Shown here in pieces: positions 16,962 through 26,258 of a stretch of 64,000 nt of DNA; position 1 is the first letter of the stretch, and each line of letters begins with the position of its first letter. The notes beneath the pieces are model-generated. The model did no database searches. It had not been told where the DNA came from and saw nothing but the letters and a program-made list of their open reading frames with translations. A program made the position numbers and the translations under genes. This DNA comes from an uncultured Sutterella sp. GTDB lineage: Bacteria; Pseudomonadota; Gammaproteobacteria; Burkholderiales; Burkholderiaceae_F. The stretch is from the NCBI GenBank assembly GCA_900545335.1, contig UQYP01000010.1, positions 23,875-87,874 of the forward strand. The letters run 5' to 3'.

Positions 16962-19277
16962 ATGTTCTCAAGGATTCGTTCATATAACCCTTGGATTTGG
17001 CTGATCCTGCCCATGTGGTGTCTGGCGTTTTTAGTTCTTTTTCCGCCGCATCAGTTGGATATTGCTGTCAGCCGATTATTCTGGATTGACGGTGATTGGC
17101 CTTGGCATCACAACATTTTTTTCACCGAAGTGCTGCATAAAGGGGCGAAAGCAGTCCCCATTGTGATTGCATTGTGGGTTATCTATCGACTTTTTCGCCT
17201 TAGGTTTGAAAAATCCTGCGAAGACAGTAAAGACAAATTCAAGCGTTACGGTTATGTGTTTGTTGCGATGTCAGTAAGTGTTCTGTTGTGCTGGTGGCTT
17301 AAGCAAACTACAGGTGTGAGCTGTCCTTGGACGACAACAGCTTTTGGAGGTTCAGATCCTATCACCGATCCGGGCTGGTCTCTGGTTGCCCGAGCGGGCA
17401 ATTGCTGGCCCGGTGGACATGCCGGAAGCGGTTTTTGTCTTTTTGCACTCTTTTTTGCTCTTCGAGATCAACATAAAACTCTTGCACGATGGTGTTTGCT
17501 GGCTGTTTTTGTCTTCGGCAGTCTCTGTGGTTTTGCCCGCCTGATGCAGGGGGCTCATTTTCTGTCTCACAATCTCGCGACTATGCTGATTGACTGGATT
17601 GTGTGTGCAGTGTTTTATGTGTTGATATTTGATCGACAAAAGGTCTTGCGTCGCTTTGTTATCGCAGGACCGCTTGCAAATCACAGACAAGTGGTTATTG
17701 CAACAGCACTTTTTTGGACAGTATTTTTGGATGTGCCCTTTTGGCGTGCTCTCGTCGGTTCAGCCGGCTCTGATCCTTTACTGATCGGACAGACACTGTT
17801 TTTGATGGCGGTATTGATGTTGAGTTTTTTCTTTGTCGCTATGGCAGTGATTGAACTCATTGCGATTTTGCCAAGGCGCCTGTTTCAGATTTTGATATTG
17901 ATTTTGTCACTATCGGGTGTAGCAGCTCTATTCAGTTCTCTGTTATACGGCACGACGATGACGCCCGATATGGTGAGAAATTTTCTTCAAACGGATGCTA
18001 AAGAAGCTTCGATGTATTTGTCTGCTTCATCGGGTTTGCTTTTCGTGTTTTTGTTCATTCCGGCAATCTTAATTTTAAAAACCTGCAGACCTTCAATTGT
18101 TACGTTTGCCGATCGTTTCAAGCGACTGGGACTTTCGGCGCTTTTTCTTTTAGTCGGGATTTTGCTGCTTCTGAGTCAGCTGCAGCCGTTTTCAGCCATC
18201 ATGCGTATGGACAAATCCATGCGCTACATGATTGCTCCCTTTAACGTGGTTTACTCAACCGCCTCAACACTGTTACGTGATAAAAATACCGATGCAGAAC
18301 GTGTACGGCTTATTGTGGATCCCAACCCATATGCGACAGAAAAACCTGAATGGGCAACGGTTTTTGTTTTAGTGATCGGGGAAACGGCTCGATCGGCGAA
18401 TTGGCAGCTCGCCGGTTACGGACGTCAAACAAATCCCGAATTGTCAGCGATGGACATTATCAATATTGCGAAAGTGCAGGCTTGCGGAACGAGTACAGAC
18501 GTTTCTCTGCCTTGCATGTTAAGCCGCGTCGGGCGCAGGGACTATGACCGTGAACGCATTTTGAGTGAAGAAGCACTGCCGTCGCTGCTTCAGCGATCCG
18601 GTTTTAATGTCACTTGGATTGACAATCAGTCGGGCAGCAAGGGAACAAGTGACGGCGTCAAAACGATAAAACTCAGTGATGATAAAACTCTTTGTAACGG
18701 CTCTGACTGCATGGACATGGCTTTTGCGGCAGATCTGAAAAAGCGCCTGAGAAAAGTAAAACCCGGAGAAAGACAGATTTTGATTCTTCATATGATGGGT
18801 TCTCACGGCCCGGCCTACGATCAGCGTTCTGAAAAAGAGGATAAGGTATTCGGAAAAGTATGCACGGATCCCAGTTTCAGGCGTTGCAGCTCAGAAGAAA
18901 TTGTCAACGCATATGACGCCAGTATTCGCTATACAGACCGCGTTTTGGCAGAAATTCTGCGTACGCTGCAATCGCAAAAGAGTATTGATACTGCGTTTAT
19001 TTACCTTTCGGACCATGGGGAAAGTTTAGGAGAAGGTGGGCTTTTCCTGCATGGAGCTCCTTATCAGATGGCCCCAGACGTGCAAAAAATCGTACCGATG
19101 GTGATGTGGCTTTCGGAAGGCTTTAAAAAAGATTACTCCGTATCGCAGGAGGCGATTGAAAAAGCCATTGAAAAACCTGTCACCCACGACCACCTGTATC
19201 ACACTGTGTTGGGACTTTTGAATATTCGTTCAACAACGTATGAAGCTCAATGGGATTTAAGTTACGAGAAAAAATAA
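16962..19277 (+). CDS. Fusion of PAP2 phosphatase and EptA-type phosphoethanolamine transferase
   Basis: 771 residues in one frame. Residues 1-225: PAP2 membrane phosphatase with K114, the PGGH motif at 150-153 and R193-x5-H199, the LpxE/LpxT-like layout. Residues 240-430: the five-helix membrane part of EptA. Residues 460-771: the periplasmic alkaline-phosphatase-fold catalytic domain with VIGETARS (Thr475 nucleophile, Glu474), SDHGESLGEGG (Asp684, His685), His697 and several disulfide cysteines. EptA puts phosphoethanolamine on lipid A and raises resistance to cationic peptides. The fused phosphatase suggests dephosphorylation and capping of one lipid A site in a single protein. Plain EptA is about 550 residues. 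Confidence 0.88.
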   Translation: MFSRIRSYNPWIWLILPMWCLAFLVLFPPHQLDIAVSRLFWIDGDWPWHHNIFFTEVLHKGAKAVPIVIALWVIYRLFRLRFEKSCEDSKDKFKRYGYVFVAMSVSVLLCWWLKQTTGVSCPWTTTAFGGSDPITDPGWSLVARAGNCWPGGHAGSGFCLFALFFALRDQHKTLARWCLLAVFVFGSLCGFARLMQGAHFLSHNLATMLIDWIVCAVFYVLIFDRQKVLRRFVIAGPLANHRQVVIATALFWTVFLDVPFWRALVGSAGSDPLLIGQTLFLMAVLMLSFFFVAMAVIELIAILPRRLFQILILILSLSGVAALFSSLLYGTTMTPDMVRNFLQTDAKEASMYLSASSGLLFVFLFIPAILILKTCRPSIVTFADRFKRLGLSALFLLVGILLLLSQLQPFSAIMRMDKSMRYMIAPFNVVYSTASTLLRDKNTDAERVRLIVDPNPYATEKPEWATVFVLVIGETARSANWQLAGYGRQTNPELSAMDIINIAKVQACGTSTDVSLPCMLSRVGRRDYDRERILSEEALPSLLQRSGFNVTWIDNQSGSKGTSDGVKTIKLSDDKTLCNGSDCMDMAFAADLKKRLRKVKPGERQILILHMMGSHGPAYDQRSEKEDKVFGKVCTDPSFRRCSSEEIVNAYDASIRYTDRVLAEILRTLQSQKSIDTAFIYLSDHGESLGEGGLFLHGAPYQMAPDVQKIVPMVMWLSEGFKKDYSVSQEAIEKAIEKPVTHDHLYHTVLGLLNIRSTTYEAQWDLSYEKK

Positions 19278-19303
19278 CCGAATTTTGAAGATTCGACATT
19301 AAA

Positions 19304-19330
19304 AAAGCGGTGCTAAGATTGTGCCGCTTT
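19304..19330 (+). terminator. Hairpin after the PAP2-EptA gene
   Basis: Stem AAAGCGG / CCGCTTT with a 13-base loop, 26 bases after the stop codon. It reaches close to the start of the next gene, so it may end the eptA transcript; the T-run is short. Confidence 0.45.
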
Positions 19331-19347
19331 GGCTTGAAGTTTTTCGT

Positions 19348-20001
19348 ATGATCAACGCTTCTTTATTCGGTTTGTTTTTGGTGACTGCGGCGCTTGCAGT
19401 TGCCACGCCCGGCCCCGGTGTTTTAATGACACTCACAAGCTCCATTCGTTATGGGCTTCGCACGGCGGTCTATGTTATTTTGGGCACAGCCACGGGGACC
19501 GTCGTGATGTCAGTGATCTCTTCAACGGGATTGGGAATTCTGATTGCTACGTCTCCGACAACCTATGAAACCATCAAAGCTCTCGGCGCTCTCTATATGG
19601 TATGGCTTGGCTATAAACTTTTTCGCGCCAAGCCCTTCAGTTTCGATTTGGCTTCAAAAGAAAAAGCATCAAGCGTAACTATCAGGCAAAAAAGCAGTCT
19701 GTGGCTGCAGGGGATTTCGCTTCAGATGACTAATCCCATGCTGATCATGTTTTTCATTTCGCTTTTCCCGCAGTTTATTGACCATGAGCTTGCTTTCCTG
19801 CCGCAAGTGGCCTTGATGACAGTGACCTATTTTTGCATTGTTTTTGTGATCCATTGCGGCTATGGCTGGATTGCGTCAAACTTCAGGCCTCTGCTTTCTA
19901 CTCCTAAGGCAGCAAAAGTGGTCAATTGTGTGGGCGGAGCGTTTTTTATTTTCCTTGCAGCCAGAGTGTTCTACACAATGTGGATGGAAACGAGTCTTTA
20001 A
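19348..20001 (+). CDS. LysE/RhtB family amino-acid exporter
   Basis: 217 residues with six expected helices. Family hallmark at the start: LVTAALAVATPGPGVLMTLTSSIRYGLRTAVYVILGTATG, then ALGALYMVWLGYKLFRA. RhtB/LysE proteins export amino acids such as threonine, homoserine or lysine. ATG at 19348 is preferred; a GTG at 19321 would add nine residues that overlap the upstream hairpin. The ribosome site is weak. A GNAT gene follows 64 bases later. Confidence 0.88.
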   Translation: MINASLFGLFLVTAALAVATPGPGVLMTLTSSIRYGLRTAVYVILGTATGTVVMSVISSTGLGILIATSPTTYETIKALGALYMVWLGYKLFRAKPFSFDLASKEKASSVTIRQKSSLWLQGISLQMTNPMLIMFFISLFPQFIDHELAFLPQVALMTVTYFCIVFVIHCGYGWIASNFRPLLSTPKAAKVVNCVGGAFFIFLAARVFYTMWMETSL

Positions 20002-20065
20002 AAAACTTAAAACGAACGGTTTTTTCGCTAAACTACACCTGTTTAGATACCGACGAGATTGAGAA

Positions 20066-20545
20066 ATGTTTGAAATCCGACAGGCGCAGGAAAAAGACTG
20101 TGCACTCATTTTGGAATTTATCCGCCGTTTGGCCGATTATGAAAAGTTATTAAATGAAGTCACGGCAACCGAAGAAGATGTCCGTCGGGAGCTTTTCACT
20201 GAACCCGCATCGGCTCACGCGTTGATTGCTTATGAAGATGGTAAGGCCGTGGGCTTTGCTCTTTACTTTTATAATTTCTCGACCTTTTTAACCCGCAGAG
20301 GTTTGTATCTGGAAGATATTTTTATCGATCCGGCCTATCGCGGTAAAGGTTATGGCAAGGCTCTGATGCAGTACTTGGCCCGCCAAGCAGTCGAACAGAA
20401 GTGCGGCCGCTTTGAATGGGTAGTGCTTGAGTGGAATAAGCCTGCCATTGGTTTTTATGAAAAAGTCGGTGCTAAAGTCATGCAAGACTGGCGGCTTTGT
20501 CGTTTAACAGGTGAGGCGCTTGTGCGCTTTGCTAAAGGTTCATAA
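20066..20545 (+). CDS. GNAT-family N-acetyltransferase, spermidine/spermine acetyltransferase-like
   Basis: 159 residues. Acetyl-CoA-binding motif A is YLEDIFIDPAYRGKGYGKALMQYLARQA, with the R-G-K-G-Y-G pyrophosphate loop; later WVVLEWNKPAIGFYEKVGA, as in diamine acetyltransferases of this length. Likely acetylates polyamines or a related amine in the cytoplasm. It ends four bases before dnaX and shares its strand, so it may be the first gene of the dnaX operon. The exact substrate is not shown. Confidence 0.85.
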   Translation: MFEIRQAQEKDCALILEFIRRLADYEKLLNEVTATEEDVRRELFTEPASAHALIAYEDGKAVGFALYFYNFSTFLTRRGLYLEDIFIDPAYRGKGYGKALMQYLARQAVEQKCGRFEWVVLEWNKPAIGFYEKVGAKVMQDWRLCRLTGEALVRFAKGS

Positions 20546-20548
20546 GTT

Positions 20549-22591
20549 ATGGCTTCGCAAGTATTGGCACGCAAATGGCGTCCTCATGATTTTGAAAGTG
20601 TGGTGGGGCAGGAGCCTGTGGTGCAGGCTCTTACACACGCGTTAAGAGAAAATCGGCTCCACCATGCTTACTTATTTACCGGCACGCGCGGCGTGGGTAA
20701 GACGACACTGTCGAGAATTTTGGCTAAAAGCCTCAATTGTGTGGGCCCGGACGGCAAGGGCGGCGTGACGGATCATCCGTGCGGCGTTTGTGAAGCCTGC
20801 CGTGCAATCGATGAAGGGCGTTTTGTAGACTACATTGAAATGGACGCCGCGAGTAACCGCTCGGTCGAAGAGATGACGGCGCTTTTGGAGCAAGCGATGT
20901 ATGCGCCCACCAACGCCCGTTACAAAGTCTACATGATTGACGAAGTGCATCAGCTCACTTCGCACGCTTTTAACGCCATGTTAAAAACGCTCGAAGAGCC
21001 GCCCGAGTACGTCAAATTTATTTTGGCAACGACTGATCCGCAAAAGGTCCCTGTGACGGTGCTCTCGCGCTGTCTGCAATTTAATCTGAAAAATGTTTCG
21101 CCCCAGACGGTCGCAGACCACATGGCGCACATTTTGAAAGAAGAAAAAATTGAAGCGGAACCCGCCGCCTTAAAGCTTTTGGGCGTGGGAGCCCGAGGCT
21201 CGATGAGAGACGGCTTAAGCCTTTTGGATCAGGCGATTGCTTTTGCGGGCGACAAGCCGATTACGCTTGAGAGCGTACGCGAGATGCTCGGCATGATGGA
21301 CAGCGACGTGCTCATTAAGCTTTTGGGGTATCTCGCCGAAGGCAAAGCGCACGAGATGATGCAGGTTGCCGAGCAAATGTCGATGCGAAGCCTTTCATTC
21401 AGTCAGGCAATCCGCGATCTTGCCTCTCTTTTGCACCGCATTGCGCTTGCCCAGTTTGATGCTGCAAGCCTTGCTGCCGATGATATGGATCGGGAAGCCG
21501 TTTTGACGCTGGCGCGCACCTTTACGCCGCAGGAAGTGCAGCTTTATTACCAGATTGCCTTAAATGCCAGAGGCGACATGAATCTTGCGCCCGATGAGTA
21601 CGCAGGCTTTACGATGGCGCTTTTGAGAATGCTTGCCTTTAAGCCCGCGGGAAGTGTCACAGTCAAGTTGCCCGAACGCTTTAAGGCTAAAGAAATTGAA
21701 ACACAACCTGATGCTTCAGGGAATCAAACCGCTCAAAATGAAGTGACGGCAAAGGCTTCTGAAGTACAGACGCCCGCCGCAGCAGAAAGTGCGCTTGAAA
21801 AGAAAGTCGCTCAAACTGTGCAACCTGCTCCTTGGGAGGATGCTGCGCCGGGGGAGTCTCATCCGGGCAGTGAGTCAAAGACCGCTGCCCAGGATAAAGC
21901 TCTTGAGAAAACCCATGAGCCTGCCCCGCAGCCTAAGCCCGTTGAAGACGAAGAGGATGCGCCTTTTGTAAACGCATATGATGAATATGCTTCGCAGATG
22001 GAACCCTCCATTGACGATTACGGCTTTGAAGAGACTCTGCCTGAGTCAGAACCCCAAGTCGATCAGCAGGATTCTGAGACAAGCTTTGCCGATCGGTATG
22101 ATTACGCTGAGGACTACGATCAGATTCCGGACTTCACTGAAGTGGGCAAACTTTGGTACGAAAAGCTTCGCTACACGTATCCTGCGACTTACGCCAAGGA
22201 CATTTTGGAGCGAAGCGAGTGTGTCTCAATTGAGGATGATCTGATCACGCTTCGCATTGATCCGCTCTATGAGAATCGGCTCAAAAATAAAAAGGCGATG
22301 CTTTTGGTGCAGAGAATTGTCGATCCGCTCTTCGGTCGCCGCATGAGGTTTAAGTTCGAGTTGGAAACGCCTCGTTCCAGAACGATTTCTCAGGAGCGTG
22401 CGCGGCTTAAAAAAGAAGCCCGTCAGGCCGAAGAGGAAGACAAGCGAAAGAATAAATACATTACGATTACCGATGAGACTGAACGCAAGGCAGCGATTGA
22501 GTCGCTAAAGAAAACGCCTTTAGCTAAAACGGTCATGAGACGCTTTAATGCCCGAATTGATCCCTTATCGGTGAAAAAGAAAGTTTCTTAA
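20549..22591 (+). CDS. dnaX: DNA polymerase III subunits tau/gamma
   Basis: 680 residues. AAA+ clamp-loader part at about 1-370: VVGQEPVVQALTHALRENRLHHAYLF, Walker A GTRGVGKTT, zinc cysteines CGVCEAC, Walker B IDEVHQL, SRC motif VTVLSRCLQF. Then a low-complexity Ala/Glu/Pro-rich linker (about 385-500) and the tau C-terminal domain that binds the polymerase. Head of dnaX-ybaB-recR, a widely conserved order. I looked for an A-AAA-AAG slippery heptamer that would make gamma and did not find a convincing one. Confidence 0.97.
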   Translation: MASQVLARKWRPHDFESVVGQEPVVQALTHALRENRLHHAYLFTGTRGVGKTTLSRILAKSLNCVGPDGKGGVTDHPCGVCEACRAIDEGRFVDYIEMDAASNRSVEEMTALLEQAMYAPTNARYKVYMIDEVHQLTSHAFNAMLKTLEEPPEYVKFILATTDPQKVPVTVLSRCLQFNLKNVSPQTVADHMAHILKEEKIEAEPAALKLLGVGARGSMRDGLSLLDQAIAFAGDKPITLESVREMLGMMDSDVLIKLLGYLAEGKAHEMMQVAEQMSMRSLSFSQAIRDLASLLHRIALAQFDAASLAADDMDREAVLTLARTFTPQEVQLYYQIALNARGDMNLAPDEYAGFTMALLRMLAFKPAGSVTVKLPERFKAKEIETQPDASGNQTAQNEVTAKASEVQTPAAAESALEKKVAQTVQPAPWEDAAPGESHPGSESKTAAQDKALEKTHEPAPQPKPVEDEEDAPFVNAYDEYASQMEPSIDDYGFEETLPESEPQVDQQDSETSFADRYDYAEDYDQIPDFTEVGKLWYEKLRYTYPATYAKDILERSECVSIEDDLITLRIDPLYENRLKNKKAMLLVQRIVDPLFGRRMRFKFELETPRSRTISQERARLKKEARQAEEEDKRKNKYITITDETERKAAIESLKKTPLAKTVMRRFNARIDPLSVKKKVS

Positions 22592-22616
22592 AACCATTTA
22601 AACGAAAGGATAAATT

Positions 22617-22934
22617 ATGCGTGGAAATATGGGAGCTCTCTTAAAGCAAGCCGCCCGAGTGCAGGAAAACATCAAGCGTTTGCAGCATGAACTCGATCAC
22701 CTGGAAGTGACGGGGAGCGCCAGCGGCAACCTCGTTCAGGTGACAATGACCTGTAAGCATGCTTTGAAGTCTGTTAAGGTCGACCCGAGTCTTTTGCAGG
22801 AAGACGTGGATATGGTTGAAGATTTGATTTTCATGGCCACCAAAGACTGCCTCGATCAGATTGAAAAGATCACCAAAGAAAAGATGGCGGCAGCCACGGC
22901 CGGTATGCCCCTGCCTCCGGGCATGTCGTTTTAA
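22617..22934 (+). CDS. ybaB: YbaB/EbfC family nucleoid-associated protein
   Basis: 105 residues, full length. Starts MRGNMGALLKQAARVQENIKRLQHEL, keeps the core GNLVQVTMTCKHALKSVKVDPSLL, and ends PLPPGMSF. Small dimeric DNA-binding protein, found between dnaX and recR in most bacteria as here. Ribosome site AAAGGA 7 bases upstream. Confidence 0.95.
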   Translation: MRGNMGALLKQAARVQENIKRLQHELDHLEVTGSASGNLVQVTMTCKHALKSVKVDPSLLQEDVDMVEDLIFMATKDCLDQIEKITKEKMAAATAGMPLPPGMSF

Positions 22935-22942
22935 GGACACAG

Positions 22943-23545
22943 ATGATGTCGCTGAGCCCCAGTCTGGACGATTTGGTTGATGCGCTCAAGCGCCTGCCGG
23001 GCCTCGGGCCCCGGTCGGCCGGCCGCATTGCCGAGGCGCTTTTGTCCGAAAATCGGGCTAGTGCTCTAAAACTCGTTCGGGCTCTTGATCGTGCTGTCAA
23101 GACTGTGAAGCACTGTGAACTTTGCAACACCCTCACCGATGATGAGGAGTGCGCTATTTGCGCCGATGATAAGCGCGACAGAAGTAAAATCTGCGTCGTC
23201 GAAAGTCCGGCAGACCAACGGGTCATTGAAGAGACGATGACCTATCGGGGGCTCTATTTTGTGCTCATGGGATTGATTTCACCCGTGAAGGGCATCGGGG
23301 CCGAAGAGCTTCACCTCGATAAACTTTTTGAACGGGTGAAAAGCGATAAAGCCGTGCGTGAGGTGCTGATTGCAACACCTTATACGCCCGAGGGCGATGC
23401 GACGGCGCACTTTATTGCGAAGGCGATGGCTTCTGCTGCGCCGGAAGTTCGGGTCACAAGACTTGCACGGGGGATTCCTGCCGGAGTCGAACTCGAATTT
23501 ACCGATGCCAATACGATTGCGGGGGCGATTTTTGCCCGTCGATAA
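22943..23545 (+). CDS. recR: Recombination mediator RecR
   Basis: 200 residues. N-terminal helix-hairpin-helix LPGLGPRSAGRIAEALL, four-cysteine zinc motif CELCNTLTDDEECAIC, and Toprim domain ICVVESPADQRVIEETMTYRGLYFVLMG. RecR with RecF/RecO loads RecA at gaps. AAGGA precedes two adjacent ATG codons; either could start. Third gene of the dnaX cluster. Confidence 0.96.
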   Translation: MMSLSPSLDDLVDALKRLPGLGPRSAGRIAEALLSENRASALKLVRALDRAVKTVKHCELCNTLTDDEECAICADDKRDRSKICVVESPADQRVIEETMTYRGLYFVLMGLISPVKGIGAEELHLDKLFERVKSDKAVREVLIATPYTPEGDATAHFIAKAMASAAPEVRVTRLARGIPAGVELEFTDANTIAGAIFARR

Positions 23546-23559
23546 GTAGGACAAGCGTT

Positions 23560-24153
23560 ATGTCGAAAGAACACGTTAAAGCGGCGCTTTTAGAAGCGCG
23601 TGATGCACTCGAAGCATTAATTGCCGCTGATGAAACCCAAGAGGCGATTGTTGAGGCTTCTGAACTCATGATTGAAGCGATTCAGAGCGGTCACAAAATA
23701 TTATCGTGCGGCAACGGCGGCTCTCTTTGCGACTCGATGCATTTTGCTGAAGAAATGACCGGGCGCTTCAGAAGTGATCGGCCGGGCTATGCTGCAATTG
23801 CGATAGCAGACGCTTCGCACATGAGCTGTGTCGGTAATGATTACGGTTATCGGGATGTGTTTTCTCGTTACGTGCGGGCAGTGGGGCAGCCCGGAGATGT
23901 CCTTTTAGCGATTACCACTTCGGGAACGAGCGGCAACGTCATTGATGCGGTGGATGCCGCGCACGAAAAAGGCATGAAGGTTGTGGGCTTAACTGGCAAG
24001 TTTGAAAGCCCTCTTGCGCAAAAAGCCGATGTGGCGATCGTGACACCGGCAGGCCGCTGGGCCGATCGAGTGCAGGAACTTCATATCAAAACGATCCATA
24101 TCCTGATCGAATTGGTCGAGCGGACACTTGCACCTCAAAACTATAAAGACTGA
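23560..24153 (+). CDS. gmhA: Sedoheptulose-7-phosphate isomerase
   Basis: 197 residues, SIS-domain fold. Motifs ILSCGNGGSLCDSMHFAEEMTGRFR and LLAITTSGTSGNVIDAVDAA bind the sugar phosphate; the metal ligands of GmhA (His in MHFAEE, Glu and His in ELHIKTIH) are present. First step of ADP-heptose synthesis for the LPS inner core. 14 bases after recR on the same strand, so may be read from the dnaX transcript. Fits a Gram-negative with a heptose-containing core. Confidence 0.92.
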   Translation: MSKEHVKAALLEARDALEALIAADETQEAIVEASELMIEAIQSGHKILSCGNGGSLCDSMHFAEEMTGRFRSDRPGYAAIAIADASHMSCVGNDYGYRDVFSRYVRAVGQPGDVLLAITTSGTSGNVIDAVDAAHEKGMKVVGLTGKFESPLAQKADVAIVTPAGRWADRVQELHIKTIHILIELVERTLAPQNYKD

Positions 24154-24166
24154 AACCATTAGAACG

Positions 24167-24196
24167 ACCACCGGTCGGAGAACATTGATCGGTGGT
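24167..24196. terminator. Hairpin between gmhA and the AEC transporter gene
   Basis: Stem ACCACCG / CGGTGGT with a 16-base loop, placed between two convergent genes. The following T-tract is broken, so this is a modest terminator call. Confidence 0.4.
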
Positions 24197-24208
24197 GTTG
24201 CTCTCATT

Positions 24209-25156
24209 TCAAAGCAAAGTTGTAATAACTACAATCCAACAGGGAATAGTCACAATTGCCGCTAAAGTGTGAGCAGTAGTGATCCCTGCCACAAGGGGGG
24301 CATTGCCCCTCATACTGGCCGTCATGACGTAGCAGGACTGTGCGGTGGGCAGCATTGCAAAAATCATCAATGCTCCCGATGCAGCCGGGGCCAAATCAAA
24401 AATTAGACAGAAAAGCAGGGCTACCGCAGGAGTGGCAACGAGGCGTTCCACGGTATTGGCTGTTATGAGTTTCCATTCGGATTTAACGTCCCCGAGTCTT
24501 AAACCGGCACCGATGCATAAAAGACCCATAGCCAGGGAGGCGTTGCCTAAAGACTTGAAAAACGTCATGGCAACGGCGGGTACTTCAATGGAACCCAGAT
24601 TAACGATTAACCCCAATGTTGTGGCGATGATCAGGGGGTTCGTGACAATCGCTTTGAGGGTTTTAGCCAAAACATTGCTTTTGCCCTCGGTTTTTTCCTG
24701 CTGCGCGACTGCACTTGCCAAGGCTGCTACGGCTATGGAATTGCTGATCGGGACCCAGAAAGCAATCAATAGCGACATCAAAGCCAGTCCTTCCTGACCG
24801 AAGAGGCGGGAAACGAGCGCAAATCCCACATAAGTATTGAAGCGGAAACCGCAATGAAAAGCTGAAGCATGAGTGACCGCGTCGCCCTTAATGAAGTAGC
24901 GAATGGAGTACGACATGAAAACAGCGCACATCATGGCGCTGATGGCAACAATAAGATAGAGCCCCGCTTCATCGAGCGTCAGGTTTGATGTGGCCACTGA
25001 TGTAAAAAGCAGCGGCGGGAAAAGTACATAGAAGACAATTTTTTCAGCGCCCTTCCAGAATGTCGGGTTAAAGACACCGTCATGGAAGAACTTCATCAAA
25101 AGAAAACCCACCAGTATCACGAGAAAATCAGGCAGGATGAGTAAAACGCTGAGCAT
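24209..25156 (-). CDS. AEC (auxin efflux carrier) family transporter
   Basis: 315 residues, ten-helix layout typical of the family. The N-terminal half has FWKGAEKIVFYVLFPPLLFTS and the C-terminal half LASAVAQQEKTEGKSNVLAKTLKAIVTNPLIIATTLGL. Bacterial AEC proteins move organic acids such as malate or malonate, driven by ion gradients. Divergent from a LysR regulator 105 bp away, which probably controls it. Substrate not assigned. Confidence 0.85.
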   Translation of the reverse strand: MLSVLLILPDFLVILVGFLLMKFFHDGVFNPTFWKGAEKIVFYVLFPPLLFTSVATSNLTLDEAGLYLIVAISAMMCAVFMSYSIRYFIKGDAVTHASAFHCGFRFNTYVGFALVSRLFGQEGLALMSLLIAFWVPISNSIAVAALASAVAQQEKTEGKSNVLAKTLKAIVTNPLIIATTLGLIVNLGSIEVPAVAMTFFKSLGNASLAMGLLCIGAGLRLGDVKSEWKLITANTVERLVATPAVALLFCLIFDLAPAASGALMIFAMLPTAQSCYVMTASMRGNAPLVAGITTAHTLAAIVTIPCWIVVITTLL

Positions 25157-25261
25157 GGCTAATTCGTCGTTAAGTTCATTGATGCAGTCAGTATAAAATC
25201 TTCACTAAAATAAGAAAAGCGAATATTTCTCCTATTAATTATTCTGAACTCGCATACATAT

Positions 25262-26140
25262 ATGGACATCAGTAAGTATCGGGCTTTTCTGACTACCGTT
25301 GAATGCGGCAGTTTCACAGAGGCCGCCAAGCGTCTTTTCTATACACAGTCGGCTGTAAGCCGTATGGTGGCCGACCTTGAAAATCAGTGGGGCGTGGCGC
25401 TTTTAAGCCGAAAAAAGACGGGCCTCACGTTAACGACGGCTGGCGCTGCACTGTTGCCTTTCATTCGGCAAATCTGCAGCGACGAGATGCGGCTAAACGG
25501 TGTCCTGCAGGATATGACGGGGCTTAAAAGCGGGGTCGTTCGTTTGGGAACGGTGACGGCAGTGGCCAATGAGTGGCTACCCGTTGTGCTGAAAAAATTA
25601 ATGCAGGAAGTCCCCGGGATTGAATACGAAATCTTAATCGGAAACGGTGATGTGATTGCCGATTGGCTCAAAGAGGATCGCATTGATGTCGGTATCTTTG
25701 TGCCCAAAAATACGGAACATCTCAAGGCAGAGCTATTGCATCTGGATGAATTCAAAGTCATTTTTCCCAAAGGTCACGAACTGGCCGGATACGAAAAAGT
25801 TCCTTTAACGGCGCTTAAAAACTATCCGTATATTCTGCATGGGGCGAGTTGGTGTAAAGCGTTGGAAGAACAATTAGAGAAAAATCAGCAGAGAATTCCT
25901 GTTCGGTACACGACTGTTGGCGCCACTTCTATCGTGAACCTCGTCCGTGCCGGAATCGGCGTGAGCATTTTGCCTGAACTTCTCTTAGAAAATGACAAAT
26001 TCAAAGTTGAAAGCCGTCCGTTGGATCCGCCTTTGAGTAGAAAACTCTTTCTTGTCACCCATGGCACGCCTACCATGCCGGCCGTGAAAGCCTTTGTTCA
26101 AAGGCTGCCGGCACTCATTAAGGCAGAACGTCAGATCTGA
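25262..26140 (+). CDS. LysR-type transcriptional regulator
   Basis: 292 residues. N-terminal HTH YRAFLTTVECGSFTEAAKRLFYTQSAVSRMVADLENQWGVALLSR; effector-binding domain from about residue 90 (GVVRLGTVTAVANEWLPVVLKKL). Start ATG at 25262. Divergent from the AEC transporter, the classic arrangement of LysR regulators and their targets; the AT-rich gap at 25220-25250 is a likely operator. Ligand probably the organic acid carried by that transporter (inference). Confidence 0.9.
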   Translation: MDISKYRAFLTTVECGSFTEAAKRLFYTQSAVSRMVADLENQWGVALLSRKKTGLTLTTAGAALLPFIRQICSDEMRLNGVLQDMTGLKSGVVRLGTVTAVANEWLPVVLKKLMQEVPGIEYEILIGNGDVIADWLKEDRIDVGIFVPKNTEHLKAELLHLDEFKVIFPKGHELAGYEKVPLTALKNYPYILHGASWCKALEEQLEKNQQRIPVRYTTVGATSIVNLVRAGIGVSILPELLLENDKFKVESRPLDPPLSRKLFLVTHGTPTMPAVKAFVQRLPALIKAERQI

Positions 26141-26194
26141 AAAGCATCCGTAACAGAGCATGATTTGTAACGGCTTTTTAACACCGTTTTGCGG

Positions 26195-26258
26195 TAGAAT
26201 TAGCACCGATAAAAACGATGGCCTGGGCTTAACTCTGTAAGGCTCGGGCTTCTTTGTT
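26195..26258 (+). promoter_or_regulatory. greA leader with promoter and internal hairpin
   Basis: A -10 like TAGAAT lies at 26195-26200. Then comes a long hairpin, GCCTGGGCTTA (26221-26231) against TAAGGCTCGGGC (26238-26249) with a six-base loop, followed by TTCTTTGTT, which is intrinsic-terminator-like. It lies 40 bases before the greA start. E. coli greA also has a leader terminator that yields a small RNA; similarity here is in layout only. Confidence 0.5.

Noticed and set aside
20549..22591. Programmed frameshift in dnaX producing gamma
   Set aside because: No A-AAA-AAG heptamer with a following stem found near the expected place; only scattered lysine codons.
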